This document shows positions 1-13,600 of a DNA stretch of 64,000 nucleotides, one piece after another. This DNA is from Purshia tridentata (Eukaryota > Streptophyta > Magnoliopsida > Rosales > Rosaceae). The position numbers and the translations under genes were made by a program. The DNA lies in assembly GCA_003254885.1 (NCBI GenBank), contig QANT01004794.1, positions 1 through 64,000 of the forward strand, given 5' to 3'. The notes beneath the pieces are model-generated. The model saw only the letters and a program-made list of their open reading frames with translations, was not told the origin of the DNA and did no database searches. The stretch's first letter is position 1, and each line of letters opens with the position of its first letter.

Positions 1-686
1 ACTCACTTATACATTACACATTAGGATACATTAATATTAATTATAGTGTTAACTTGTTAGCCATTACAATCTACAAAAACTATTGATAATATATTTGCGC
101 TACGTAGTGTGTATGACATATTACGCATATAATATGTACAAAGGGTCGATTACAGTTTATATTCTTATTGTTTGGGTCAAATAACACAGTGGTTATTGAA
201 TTTCAAAACATATTCATGTTGAACCTAAACTTTTAAATAATTGCAATGTTGTCCCTCATTTAAGTTGACCATCAAGTCAACCGTTAGGTGCTTAAATGGC
301 AGGTGCTTAAAAAGTATTAAGACTTTGGTTTAGAGAGGAAAATAGGAGAACCCAACTGGGAATCAAGGTTTTGGGTTCGTAAATCAAATTGAAGAACTTC
401 GATATAAAATATTACCCTCCAAATTTCTAACGGCCAACTAAACTCAAAACAAACTCCCTCACCCAGACCTTGTGTCTCATCTCATCCTCCTCATTTACTA
501 AAAATTAAATAAAATAAAAAACCTATTTTTCTTTGTTTTCCTTTTGTCTCATCTTCTTGAGGAATCCTGAAGTGGAATCACAACCCACTCACTATTGAAT
601 TGAATTGTAGTTTACAAAACCAGCAACAAGCAATAAGCCCCATCACCACCTCTCCCACCCACCAAAGCTTTACTTCCAAATCAAAG
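1..686 (+). promoter_or_regulatory. Upstream region and 5' leader of CRTISO
   Basis: No coding sequence is supported here. The stretch is AT-rich up to about 410, then becomes C/T-rich (about 480-580), which is typical of a plant 5' leader. The frame of the CRTISO first exon stays open upstream to about 600, but that part has no ATG; the first in-frame ATG is at 687. No clean TATA box could be assigned. Transcript 5' ends would be needed to separate promoter from leader. Confidence 0.45.
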
Positions 687-3600
687 ATGTCCTTTTCTCA
701 CTCACTTTCCATGCCTGAACTGCGCTACACTTCTCCACCTGCCATGCACATTTCTCAGTTTCTCAGTCACAGCTGTAGCACCCAACTCGGTACTTCAAGA
801 CCCACAGCTCAGAACCATAGCCTTCAGCTTCTTGTTGGTCAGGGCTGTGGTTACAACCTCTGCGACTTGAAATTGGGGTCTCAGAATTCTCAGTTGTTTG
901 TTCATGTTTGTAGTGTGCAGTTGGGTAAAATCAGACCCCGAAGTAAAAAACATAGAATTCTCTTTCATGGGCATGCTAGAACCTCGTTTCTCAATGATTC
1001 CAAGCTCAGTGGTTGGCGTTTGGGGTTTTACAATGCCATAGAGTTCGACACTTTGGGACCCAAAGCTTCAGGAAGCAAGTTGATTCAAGGGAGTCATTTG
1101 GATGGTTCAAATTCCAGTAGATACAGACATGGTAGTGAGCAATTGGGGTTGTGTGAGGTGAATTTGAGGAATTCGAAGAAGTTCGTGGTGAGGTCAAATT
1201 CGTCATTGACTGTAGAAAAAGTGGTGGAGAGAGAGGAAGGTGCTGGAGGAGTAGGTGGGGAGAAGAAGTACTATGATGCCATTGTTGTAGGGTCAGGAAT
1301 TGGAGGGTTGGTTGCCGCCACACAGTTGGCTGTGAAGGGTGCCATGGTTTTGGTTTTAGAGAAGTATGTGATTCCTGGTGGGAGCTCAGGGTATTATGAG
1401 AGGGATGGTTATACTTTTGATGTTGGGTCTTCTGTGATGTTCGGTTTCAGTGATAAGGTCAGTTTTGTAGATTAAAGTTTTGATTTTGCTTTATTTACAT
1501 TATGCTTTACTTGTTAGCTATATGAGTTTGAGTTGAAAGTGATGCAAGAGAACTTGATGATTCCATAAATTGTAATGCTAATATGATTTTGTATGGTGAT
1601 GTTCAGGAAACTGGGAAATTGGAAAGAAGTTGAACCATGATTATTATAAATCAAGTCAAAACTAGTCTATAAAGGTGGCAATGCTTTGTTCTGCCAAAAT
1701 AAAGCAAGTAAAAACGAAGTTGAACCTTGGTTTATACAATTATTTTACAAGAAAAAATAACTTAAAAGCAAGTCTAGCCTTGCCCAGTGAATTTTTTTTT
1801 TTTTTTTTTCTAAGGGGGGTGAAAAACATTGCAAGAACAGGTAGAAAGGACTTGGCAGTCTGGACCTCTCTTTATTGTTATTTGAATTTCACAGTTTGCC
1901 AAAGTTTTATAGCTATAGAATGCAATGTATTGTTATAGGTGGCTCTTTCTTGATTTATTGAAGGGCTATTTTGCACTATGATTTTGACATTCTGGTTAAA
2001 GATATTCAATACCTGCTGTGGAATCAATTGTGTAGAATTTCATGGAAGGTTAAAAGAAAAAGGACTGGCATGGGATCCTATCATCCTACAAATATGATAT
2101 TGTGGATTGGTTGCCTGGAATGTGATGAATCCATGGAAACTAATTGGAATTGGGAGTTGAAGCCATGAAGAGTATTATATCCTGATAGAAATTGTATGCA
2201 TGAGAATCTAGCTGCAGACTTTCTTACACATATTCCTCATATGCTACTTTATGAACATACAGCACTGTGAATTAACAAGTGACATATAAAGCGTTAGGGT
2301 CCTTGACTGAAGGGGAAAAAGGAGATTTCTCCAAGGGCAGAGGCATGCCTGAATGTGTGAAAGGTGTCAATCAACCGAGACCATTTGAACTTACAGCAAG
2401 TGCAGTGTGCAAATATGTAAATAATATTCAAGTCTCATGCATATTTAATTGAAGTTAAGTCACATGCATTTTGCATTTCTGATATAATTTTAGATATTTC
2501 TTCTTTGGTGATGCCATTGGGTTCTTATCTTTCTAATACATGAATTCCATTTCATTGGCATATTCGTTGAAGAGCTCTTAATTGTCATATACTGCAGAAT
2601 ATATCATGGTTTCATGAGGCCTACATTTTGTCAGCTTTGTTATTTCACTTCATTTATAGTTACTGCAATGGTAATTTTCATAGAGTTTTTAATCCTCAAA
2701 TTTGGGCAGGGCAATCTAAATTTGATAACACAAGCATTGGCAGCAGTGGGTTGTGAGATGCAGGTGATACCTGATCCGACCACTGTCCATTATCATCTAC
2801 CTGATAATCTTTCTGTTCGAGTGCACAGAGAATACAGTGAATTTATTTCAGAACTGACTGGTAAATTTCCCCATGAAAAGAAAGGGATCCTCAAATTCTT
2901 TGGCGAATGTTGGAAGGTCTGTTCCTTTTTTGAAAATTCATATTCTTGCAATTTGAGTGGGAGTTCATTTGGGTTTTGCCTGTACTTGTAATTCAAAAAT
3001 TACATTATTATATTCTGCAAAAATGGGTAGGTTTTCAATGCCTTGAACTCATTGGAACTGAAGTCACTAGAGGAGCCAATCTACCTTTTTGGACAGTTTT
3101 TTCAGAAGCCTCTTGAATGCTTGACACTTGGTAAGTTATTAGTATTATTGTACATTTTTAACTGCATAGCTATGAATTTGCATCTCTTAAATAGACATCA
3201 TGCAAGATATATTTCAGCCTTCAGTTTGTTTTTATAGCTTTTCCTGGGAAATCTTTTGGGTAAATAATATATGCTGTTGAGAGTAAAAAAAACCCACATT
3301 AGGTATTTGAAGCCTTGAATTACAATATTAAAATCCTAGGCTTCTCTGACCATTGCCAATTAGTTTTGGGTTGGATGCTCTAACTATAACATAGGCAATT
3401 TATAATGCCTGTATGATTAAATCATTGGTTAAAGTAGTTGAAACAGGGAAAGGATGCATTCCAAATTCTTGCAGTGCTTGCAGTTATCTAATGAGATCTA
3501 TTGATGGTTAGAGGTGTCAAACAGGCTGTTGAGTCCATTGTGCTGTCGTGCTGTGCTCGGACTGGCCATATAGTTAAGGCCTAGGCCCAGCACGGCCCAC

Positions 3601-5703
3601 AGGCCATTCGTGCTTGTACCGTGCCTTAAACGGGCTGGCCCATGGACCTTATTTTTCTTTTTCTTGTTTATAATTAAATATTAATATTTTTCTTTTGCAT
3701 GAAAATTGAATACTCTTGTTAAAAAGTTCTCTAGAACCTAATTCGGGCCCATTTCATGCATGTGCTCATGTTGTGCCGTTCCTGATAGGCTAAAAACTTC
3801 GGCCCATCCCTGCCCATTTACTTGTGTAGTGTCGTGCTCAGGCCAGCCCAGCCCGTTACACCTCTATTGATGGTCAAAAGACACTTCACCACAACTTACA
3901 AAAGCTTTATCTCCACAAGGTGGGGATGTAGAATAGTTGATTGCAACACTGTTGTCACTGATACAAATGACAATTTTTTAACCTTCTAATTTTGAGATAT
4001 CAGTCCTAAATAGAATCTTGTGCAGTCAACTTGAACAGATGAAAAATGATAATCTTCTTGGACTCGGGATTCTTCAAAGTGAGGACCATTGCACTTTTGG
4101 TCCCTACCAATAATATGGTATTTGTCTTTGCAAATTCTTACATGATGTGTTATCCCCTGCAGCCTATTATTTGCCTCAAAATGCCGGGTATATAGCTCGT
4201 AAATACATTAAGGATCCACAGCTGTTGTCTTTCATAGATGCGGAGGTGGGATGAAGTTGCTTGATTCTCAGGAAATATCTTATTTATAATTTTATATCAC
4301 TTATTATTTAAAAGGCCTTGGTGATCCAAAAATGGTCTTCCCCTCAATCTCATGAGAATAGTTTTACCTTTTATCTACAGTGTTTTATTGTGAGTACAGT
4401 CAAAGCTTTGCAGACACCAATGATCAATGCGAGCATGGTAAGCTTTTCAAGTAGCTTTTTGGGCCCTATCTTGTGTATTTTCTTCTTGTTTCCTCATACA
4501 TGTTTTCAACAGGTCATGTGTGACAGGCATTATGGTGGAATTAACTACCCTGTTGGTGGTGTTGGCGGAATTGCAAAATCTTTAGCTAAAGGTCTGGTAG
4601 ACCAGGGAAGTGAGATACTTTACAAAGCCAATGTTACTGGCATCATAGTTGATCAGGGCAGAGCTGTGAGTTCAAATTTAGTCTTGGATAACTGATGCTA
4701 AGATATCCATACTTTCTCTGGTTATAAAGTGTTTGTATTTGTCAAAAGATGATTTGTTCATGTTATTTTAGTCTGCATGTAGGTAGGAGTAAGGCTTTCA
4801 GACGGGAGGGAATTCTTTGCCAAAACCATAATTTCAAATGCTACTAGATGGAATACCTTTGGTGAGTGTTGCTAGGAGTTCGAGCCTTTATAGGACTTTA
4901 AGGATTATTGTTATTTGCTGCTGTTTTTTGTGCTGTTTTATTTAGTTCTTTTAGTGAAATCTGATTACTGTCAACTGTATTTTAGAAAAGCTGTTAAAAG
5001 GAGAAGACCTTCCAAAAGAAGAGGCAAATTTTCAGAAAGTTTATGTTAAGGCCCCATCGTTTCTTTCCATTCACATGGGGGTGAAAGCTAAGGTTCTGCC
5101 ACCAGATACGGATTGTCACCATTTTGTGCTTGAGGTACTTACATTTTTCTTTTTCAGTAACGTCATTTGCTTGGAAGGTTTTTGGGGAATTAAAATAGAT
5201 AACCTTTAACTCATATGTTCCTCGTCTTCCCTCTTGTTATCTTCAGGATGATTGGACAAGGTTGGAGGAGCCGTATGGAAGTATATTTTTAAGCATTCCA
5301 ACTGTTCTTGATCCATCATTGGCTCCAGAAGGGCGCCACATTCTTCATATATTTACAACTTCTTCCATTGAGGACTGGGAGGTAACTATATGCTGTCAAA
5401 GTTCAAATGAATGGTTGACCTTGATTCCTCACCCCACCCTTTTCCCTTACCCCTCCCTAGACCCTAGTACCAATGTATGTGAAATTTGAATTACTAATGA
5501 GGTTGTTTCTGTACTAGGGACTCTCTCGAAAGGACTATGAGGCAAAGAAGGAGCTTGTGGCAGATGAAATCATTAGCAGATTAGAGAAGAAACTATTTCC
5601 AGGGCTTAAATCATCCATCGTTTTTAGGGAGGTAATGCTATACCCTTGCACTACTATACAGTGTTGGAGCAGTTGAGATGTATGAACTATGATATATATA
5701 TAT

Positions 5704-5741
<38 letters not shown>

Positions 5742-6787
5742 ATAAAAAGGTAGGCCTTCTGCTGTTTATGAGCTTACTGAAGCTGATCTTATTCGCTTCT
5801 ATTGATGAATGCTCTAGTATGCGTAGGATTCCAAAAGTTTTAGTTTTCAAAATTTGATATGTCCTTTAAAAGTCTTTTCAATTATGGCAGGTGGGAACAC
5901 CAAAGACACACAGGCGGTACCTGGCTCGTGACAAGGGTACTTATGGACCAATACCACGCAGAACTCCCAAGGGCTTATTGGGAATGCCATTTAATACAAC
6001 AGTAAGTTCATTTATAATCTCAAATCGATGGTTCAACTAGTTATAATTTTTTAGCATAGTGAACTAACTTGGCCATGCGATGATGAAAAATGCAGGCCAT
6101 AGATGGTCTTTACTGTGTTGGCGATAGCTGCTTTCCAGGACAAGGAGTTATAGCTGTATCCTTCTCAGGAGTGATGTGTGCTCATCGAGTAGCTGCTGAT
6201 ATAGGTATTCTAGAGGTTTATGTAATGTGAAATCACATAGAATTTTCTATTGGTCTTCTACCAAAGCTTAACTAGTTGTGAGTTCACACTATGAGTTCTT
6301 ATGGAAAATAATTTTAATGGTTTTGAATTAACACTACAAGACAATACTAGAATTGAGTTTGGTACCAGGACGGATTGACCTTGGCAACTTTTTGGAAATA
6401 ATTTTTTTCTTTTAGAAATAACTTTCCATCTTCCCTTCCCTTCCATCTACCCACTGCCTCCCTCTCCCCTCCATGGAACAGAGGTGCCACAGGATCCTCT
6501 GCTCTGGTCATGGTAGCCGGATTTTTTTTATAAATGAAGTGTCATCTGCATTAGCAAACATATGAAAATATTGATTGGGTAAATTTTAATTTCATTAAGA
6601 AAATAAGGGGGTTCTTATAGAACTACCCATTATTAATATTTTTTGTTGAGAACTCTTTAGAGCCTTCATTTTGACGTATTTATTTATTTTCCCTATTTTT
6701 ATTTCTCGGACAGGGCTTGAGAAGAAGTCCCCAATATTGGATGTTGCCCTTCTTTGGCTACTTGGATGGTTAAGGACATTAGCATGA
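687..6787 (+). CDS. CRTISO: Prolycopene isomerase (carotenoid isomerase, CRTISO), plastid-targeted
   Basis: CRTISO converts poly-cis prolycopene to all-trans lycopene in plastids, using reduced FAD. Thirteen coding exons join in frame: 687-1457, 2710-2916, 3031-3130, 4163-4245, 4381-4437, 4513-4665, 4783-4861, 4986-5134, 5247-5381, 5518-5631, 5891-6001, 6096-6204, 6714-6787. All introns are GT..AG and the product is 713 aa. The FAD-binding GSGIGG lies at residues 202-207. Further family blocks are [21 protein letters not shown], and the C-terminal [11 protein letters not shown] and [16 protein letters not shown]. The start is the first in-frame ATG; further in-frame ATGs follow at 714 and 744. 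As I recall, the family is usually about 600-650 aa; here the region before the FAD motif is about 110 residues longer and holds an internal repeat, partly chloroplast transit peptide. Intron 3 carries a hAT-type MITE. The 3' end faces ABCG22. Identity is near certain; the exact N-terminus is less so. Confidence 0.95.
3501..3874. mobile_element. hAT-type MITE in CRTISO intron 3, with 8-bp target-site duplication
   Basis: The element proper spans 3509-3866 (358 bp). It begins TAGAGGTGTCAAAC and ends with the inverse GTTACACCTCTA, so the termini are inverted repeats. It is flanked on both sides by TTGATGGT (3501-3508 and 3867-3874). An 8-bp duplication with this kind of terminus is diagnostic of the hAT superfamily. 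The interior is GC-richer than the intron (runs of GGCCCA/TGGGCC type) and has no reading frame, so it is non-autonomous. It lies inside the intron between CRTISO exons 3 and 4, well away from the splice sites. Confidence 0.9.
5703..5740. repeat. Compound (TG)n(AG)n microsatellite in CRTISO intron 10
   Basis: A run of TG dinucleotides passes directly into AG dinucleotides inside the intron between exons ending at 5631 and starting at 5891. It is preceded by a short (AT)n stretch. It is probably length-polymorphic and has no coding effect. Confidence 0.9.
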
Positions 6788-7625
6788 ACTGTCATGCAGG
6801 AAAGTACGAAATTCAGCTTGATAATTTGGCTACAGAAGCATTATATTGCTTGCTAAGCAGCAATGATAGACAGCAGGTTGCGGCATGTTGATAGTATAAA
6901 ATAAGATGGAATGTGACCATTTTGGCTGGAAAGGCATATATCTTACTTGTTACCTTGTAAGTTGCATTGTTATACAGCAGGTTGAGGAAGGTTGACACAA
7001 GCTCTCCATATTTAGTTTTTCGGAGCCAAGTAGGTATTTCATGGCACTAGCCATTTTGTCAACTTTGGCTCAGTTGAATTGCCTTAGATGAAGTTCATAC
7101 GTAAGCTGTAGAGTAACTGTAGAGTGGTCTCCATGCTGTTTGATGTACTATGTTTTCCTGATAAATTGGGTAGCTGACTGTAGTTTATTTGTATTTTCTT
7201 GTCTTTTAAAATGTACATGTTTAAGCGGTAACTCTACTAACTGCTATTCAGTAAATCAATCTATGGAAATTTTGCCTTCAATTTGCATCCATCTAGAGAT
7301 GAATTTGAAAAGTTCGTTATAAAATAAGTAGTCATACGATTTCTGGTCAATTACAATTCACAGATAAAATACAGTTTTTTATCTGAATGCCACTTGTTAC
7401 CTCGAGTTCAAAGTTTCCAAAAACAAAACTTCTCGATATAGTGAAGTGGCCTACACGCCCAGCTAACAATCTATTTGACTTTTTCACCTGCTATATGCGA
7501 TTAAGTCTACAAAATCTTTGAATGGATAATGCAGAAGTTCCACATAAGTGATCCTCACTAGTTTTCCTCAGTTAATTCGAAACTCATCCTTCAAAAGATA
7601 GCTTGTAAAGAAGACTTCATCACAT
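6788..7625. other. Convergent intergenic region between CRTISO and ABCG22
   Basis: Holds the 3' untranslated regions of CRTISO (from the left) and of the ABCG22-like gene (from the right). No coding potential beyond chance short frames and no clear repeat seen. Poly(A) signals could not be fixed with certainty. Confidence 0.6.
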
Positions 7626-10600
7626 TTAGGCTCCAGCTTGAAGCTTCATTCTCCGCAAAGATAGGTATGCCAAGAGCCGGTATCCAAAAACCATGGCTAC
7701 AAGGGCACCAACTCCTGTAAAACCACAGTCTGTTTCCAACCCGTTAATGGCGGGTGTGATGTGTTCGTACTGCACCTTGAGAAGAAGCCTGTATGTATGG
7801 TAGTTGAAAGACATATAGCGGATCCAAGATATGAACACTGGAACTTTCTGCAACATTGTGGACAACTTGTAGTGTTAGAGAGATGTATCTGCCATCCTAG
7901 CAAGTATATTTCTAGTGAGAATGCCAAAAAAACCCTTATTCCTTTCACTGGTAAAACCATATTTACTATATCTTCTTTTAACTCCAGTCAAAGCATATTA
8001 TGTTATAATTTCTCTAGCTACTGATCCATACAAATTTTTTTCTTCATATGGCCATGAATGACATCTTTTAGGAAATAAAGTTGGAGAAAAATCTAAACTT
8101 TCAAGACAGATTTGTTTGCTTACTTTCACAAAGAACCCGCCAGCCAACATGAATGTCATCACAGTTACTGAAGCCAGAGTTGTAGCCCTCTTTAAGTCCA
8201 TCAATGTAGCTCCAATGGCTAGCCCAAGTCCCTGTTTTGTGTTCATCCATATAAGTATGTTCATTTTCACCGAGTGTTTTCTCAACCAGTAGCTGAAAAG
8301 AGGCATACCTGTGCTGCCACAATGCAGAGGAAAACTATAAGCATGCTTAGGAAAAAGGTTTCAGCACTCAGCCTTAAGCCTGCCATAAAGTATACCACCA
8401 CAAGGAACAGTACTGGTAGCAATAGATCAAGCGGGAGGTCACTTGTAGTCCTAGCGACAAAATATGCACTTAGTCTGTACATGTCAGCTGCTCTTTCCTT
8501 GGTCAGCATGGCTCTTTCTTGAGGAAATGTGAAGATTGCTGTAAAGACAGGAAAAAATCCCCAGAAGACAGCAATGAAGAAAAGCAGCCCTGCCTGCAAT
8601 TTAGAGTAAGTTTAAAGGTTTTAGTTAAGCTCATTGTATATTCCATAATTGCATGCATTCAAGTTATGCTTGCATGGTTTTGACCTTTCTTAATTAAGTT
8701 TATTTCATCATCTTAGAACCCTATTCCCATTTGTAAATTTTTGTGTTGGGGCTTATAATGCCAGTGATAGGGCACTTACCCCACACACACAATGAGAGTT
8801 CGACTCTTTCCTCTCCCTCCCTAGATCTTAGACCTCTTTTGAACCCAAAAAATGAGAACAATTGAACCACACTGAAAAGAAACCGAATGGACCTAAGTGT
8901 AGAAGTAATGCAGAAGTGGCCAATTGTTGTGATGATATAGAAGTCAGCTATTTGTTTCTTTTCAATCTTTTTCATTTGTTAAGAAGCAGTATTCCAAGTG
9001 GTGGTTCTTTTGGTGGAAAGTTGAGGGTTTGAATATCAGAGGAGGTCAGTTAACTCATATTTCTTTGAGAAGACAATGATTTACCTGATCTTCCAGGCCT
9101 TTGGGATTGTTGCTATCTGACTGCCACCAGAGCAAACCCAAGATAATTGCAGTGGAGAGTACTTGGGTGATTCTCAACCAGCTGAAGTAGTCATGCTTCC
9201 TTTCCTTAATTCCTCTACAGAATAGGATACGAAATTGTTCCCACCAGTTTGCTCCCCATTCTCGTTTTGATAAAGACACCTTCAACTTCAGTTCATCGTC
9301 AAGGGGAAGAGGAACCATAAGCTTCTTCTTCTCCTCGTCTGCAACTCGCGTCTCATAGGCCTCTACAAGATACTGCTTTCATATAAAAACATCAGATAAG
9401 TACTTTTGCTGTTGCTGTCTGAAATCTCATGTGGCAATTGCACATAGGATAAATAAGTTGCAATTATATAAGTGCCTATGTCTTAGAAATATAAAAATCA
9501 ATCAGAATGTACCTCATGCATAACTGCTGGAGATGGCTTTCCATTTCTTGTATCAGCTTCTGAATTTCCCATTTGCACTTTATCCTCTAGTTCTGATGGT
9601 ACAGAAACATCGTTTATGTTTCCGTTTGCAAGGTCTAGCAAGAACTCTGCTGGGTTCATGGCAATAAGAGGGGAACATCCTATGGATGAGAAGTAAACCA
9701 TTGCTTCTGATGCTTTTCCAAAGTAGAGCAAGCTTCCCTTCCCAAGAAGGATCAACTTGTCAAATTTGTGGAAGAGTCTACTTGATGGCTGGTGGATTGT
9801 TGTCACCACTGTTTTGCCAGCCTGCCATACAAAGCAACTTAAATTTGAATTGTGTTCATTACTATTTTTATTGTAGAATGACTACTCCACAAATTTCTTA
9901 GGATTTTTGGCATCTCAGTTTTTCTTGTTTCAAGTAGCTGCTTCTGAAAAATAATAATTATAATGTTGAAGTTTTACTTTTTTAATATAAAAAACATTGG
10001 TATTTCAAAAGTATTTGGGTACTTGAAGTTGGAGAAACTAAAACCACCTCGGTATTTTCCAACATAGAAGTTAATGTGATGCAGGATCTGTTGGTCAATC
10101 CGAGGTGGTAGAAATAAGGTGTAATGAGGAGTGGCTCCAGGAATGCCAATTCTTACATACCTCTGCTATGTCTTGTAACACCTGAACGATTCTCAGCGCA
10201 GTTGTAGAATCCAAGCCAGAGGTTGGTTCATCGAGAAACAGAAGGGAAGGGTTAATTATGATCTCATTGCCAATGCAAACTCTCTTCCTCTCTCCCCCTG
10301 ATACCCCGCGGACAAAGGAGCCACCAATCATAGTGTCTTGGCACCTGCACATATCAAGAATTGTTGCTGATTAGCTTTTGAATCCACCAAGACAATCAAT
10401 TGTTTCTAATATGGTCTTCATCATATCTGTATCTATCCGTCAGACATTGATAACAATGGTTATAGGCATTCCAAAATACAATGGTAATAGGTAGAAGGAG
10501 AGTTTACCTCTCTAAGCCCAGCTCATAAATGACATCTATTGCTCGTTTTTCCTTCTGCTCTTTTGTCAATGTCTTTGGCAGCCGTAGGAGGGCTGCATAT

Positions 10601-13600
10601 GTTAATGTTTCTTTCACTGTAAGGTGAGGAAATAGAACATCGTCCTGAGTCACGAATCCTATCCTGCCATATGTCTCATATCATTTGTTGCAAATATGCA
10701 CTTCACATGTATGAATATTTTTGTACTTTTATTTGAGGTAGCAAAATTAGGTGGACAGTGCAATCTGAAGGAGAAAGAAACCAGAAACCGCGCTTAAATC
10801 AAGCAGGTAGTGATGGAAAATCATTTTGATTGCCTAAAGACTAACCAATGCCTTGATCCTTTTCTTCCTGTCCACCTAGTTTCTGTTGCTCCTCCATTTT
10901 CTCTACTTATTACAGTGACGAAAACTTAGTTTTATATTCATACCTGCTTTTTAGGAACTTGGAATATGTCTGGTCATTATAAGTAATTGAACCACTGACA
11001 TTGCCTTGGGCTACCCTGCCTCCAAGCAGACTTAGGAGTGTGGTCTTTCCACTTCCTGATGGTCCCATCAGAGCCAAAACTTCTCCAGGGTTCACCGAAC
11101 CGGCAATCCCATTCAAGATATCCATCTCTTCATTTGTCCTCATTCCTTTGAGAACGACCTTGTATGTAACATCTGTGAACTGAAAAACCAGAAGAAGAGT
11201 TAGCCTTATTTACTAGGATTGCTAACTAATTACTTGTAATAAAATTCTAACTTCTTGCAATGAAGAAAGAGTACAGTTACTTTTCAGGAAGATATATCAG
11301 ACTGCCCATACCCTTCTTTCCTTTGATGCATTTGGTGTTTCTTTTTATTTGATTGTTTGAGCCTTTACTCAGGCTAAATCTGTGGCTCATAAAACAAAAA
11401 TGAAGTATATGGCTTCCTAGCCTGAATGCAGGTTTTCTAAATTAGTTTTGTAAGTGTGTAAACTCATCGTTCCTTTTGGTTCTAGACTTCTAGGACCCTA
11501 ACAGCTGTTCACATTATGCTATGAATATTATGTAGCACCTTTTGGATGGAAAGAAGGGCAAGTCTTGTACATACAAGTCATATAGAATGAAACTCTGTAC
11601 AAGACTGAACCTGACCATGCTATATTGCTAGCCATGTTCTATGGATCGCCTTGATGTCTAGATCATTCTCCATCCTTGCCTGTCCAAATAGATAGCAAGT
11701 ATCACATCAATTCGTGCAATACGACTGGAACGCAGGTCCGAATTACACGGTAGATGCAGTTGCATTATGGCTTGGCAAGGGAGAAGAAAAGCATACATGG
11801 CATGGCAACTTGTAACTTGTGTTAAGTACTTGTAAGGGGGAAAAACCTTGAGATAAATCGGCAGGGTGGGTTCTGTTTGAAATTTCGGCCTCCGGATTCC
11901 AGCTTCAAGATCTTCAGCTGAAATATGCAACCAATGAAGGCTCCTTGGTATTATTATTTGAATATTAGCAGGTAAAAAATAAAGTAAAACACAGTGCTCA
12001 TGCCTAGCAGTAATCATGGTTTAGATGATTTTATGAGTAGCAAGATTTTGGGATGCTTGAATGCATATCTTATAGGCACTGCATAATTTGAGTAAACCTC
12101 ATATTTCTTTAAGAAGCTCAGAACTCTTTTGAGTCTTTTCCATAATTCCGTGGATGTTGTTCATGATCAGCATCAAATTTCAACTGGATACACATATTAA
12201 CTTTGTCATTAATTCACTTGGGTCTATGTTTTCTTCCATTTCTGTTACTTGTACTTCAAAATATTAAAGAGGCTTCAAATTTGTAGATGATCTTTTGATG
12301 TGATAGACCAACTAGCATGGCAAAGATGGAAATGTAAAAGCAGAAAGTATTATGAATCCTAATCTATTTGCTCACACAAAACTCACAAACTCCGGACTGC
12401 TACATTTTAATGACCCAAGTCACCCAAAAAAATATGTATAAAAGTTCTTTTATCTAAAATCTAGCATGCTATTTCGGTTTGTGGCACTAGTCAATCTCCC
12501 ATTTTCATGGGTATTTCAGTTTGCTCTTAATTTATTAATCCTGTTGGGCCAAAAGTCTTAGTCTGATATTCATAAAAATATAATTTTCAAAGATGGTTTC
12601 ATTCCACCTATATTTGGGACCCACATAAGACTAGTCTGTTCTTCTGGTATCAGTGTAAAATATTAGTCAAAACATGCATACTGTGAAGCAACACCATCCA
12701 TTCTTAACCTATCAAACTAATCCAAGCCTGATGTTTAACAAAGAGAAAAAAGAAAAGAAAAAAAAAGGCCAGACATACAAAAAGAGGACCAACACAACAA
12801 TACACATGCCAATGGTGGGTGGAAATTAAACATGCCACACCAGTAATCTACTGTTGGGATAATGGGATGGTCCCCAGTCAATTAATTTTAAAATCAAATT
12901 TTAAAATTAATTTATTTATGTTTTTGCCTTTCTCCTTAATATTTCTTAACATTTTAAATTTGTTAGAATATAAGATTAATCTTTTGGTTTAATGAATTTT
13001 GGATTAATATTGTTTCTTTTCCTTTTCAAACTTCTTAATCAATGGGTTGAAAGGGACAAAAGGTTTTCCCCTTTTTTGGGAGCAAAGTGGGGTCCAATTC
13101 TCACCAGATCCACATTTCCAAGTCATTGTAAAGCACTATTCACTTTTTTAAAGTCATAAACTGGCAGTTCTTGTTTTTATATTGATCGAGTGGATTCAAT
13201 CAAAAAGTTGGCAAACTGTCTTTGGCTTTTTCCTCTATAGCTATTGAGTGGATTCAATCAACACCCACACCTCAATCATTTAATCAAAAAGCTCACTCTT
13301 CCCCTTTTACTTGCCAAAGGTACCTTTCAAAAACCCTATATGTTTCTCTATCCTAGCTATAAGAATAGGGTGATATTCCTCTTGAGAGTAATAACATCAC
13401 CTAGCAAAGCAAGTTCAAGTCATATGATGCTATTATATTGAAGCATTTTAAACTCAAAACATTAGAAAATGACCCAAAGGCCAAAACCCATGTTTCATTT
13501 ATCATTTTTTATATTATTCAAGTCATATATATTCTAAATTTATTCAAAATTGACAGTGTCATAAATTATTTTATAAGTTACTCTTTGGATTGGGACTCAC

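Noticed and set aside
1006-1323. Minus-strand open frame of about 105 residues opposite CRTISO exon 1
   Set aside because: It lies fully antisense to a strongly supported exon and its product is low-complexity Ser/Leu/His text without family features.
10043-10109. Short inverted repeat ACCACCTCGG / CCGAGGTGGT in an ABCG22 intron
   Set aside because: Ten-base arms 46 bases apart without boundaries or copies; likely chance or a trivial hairpin.
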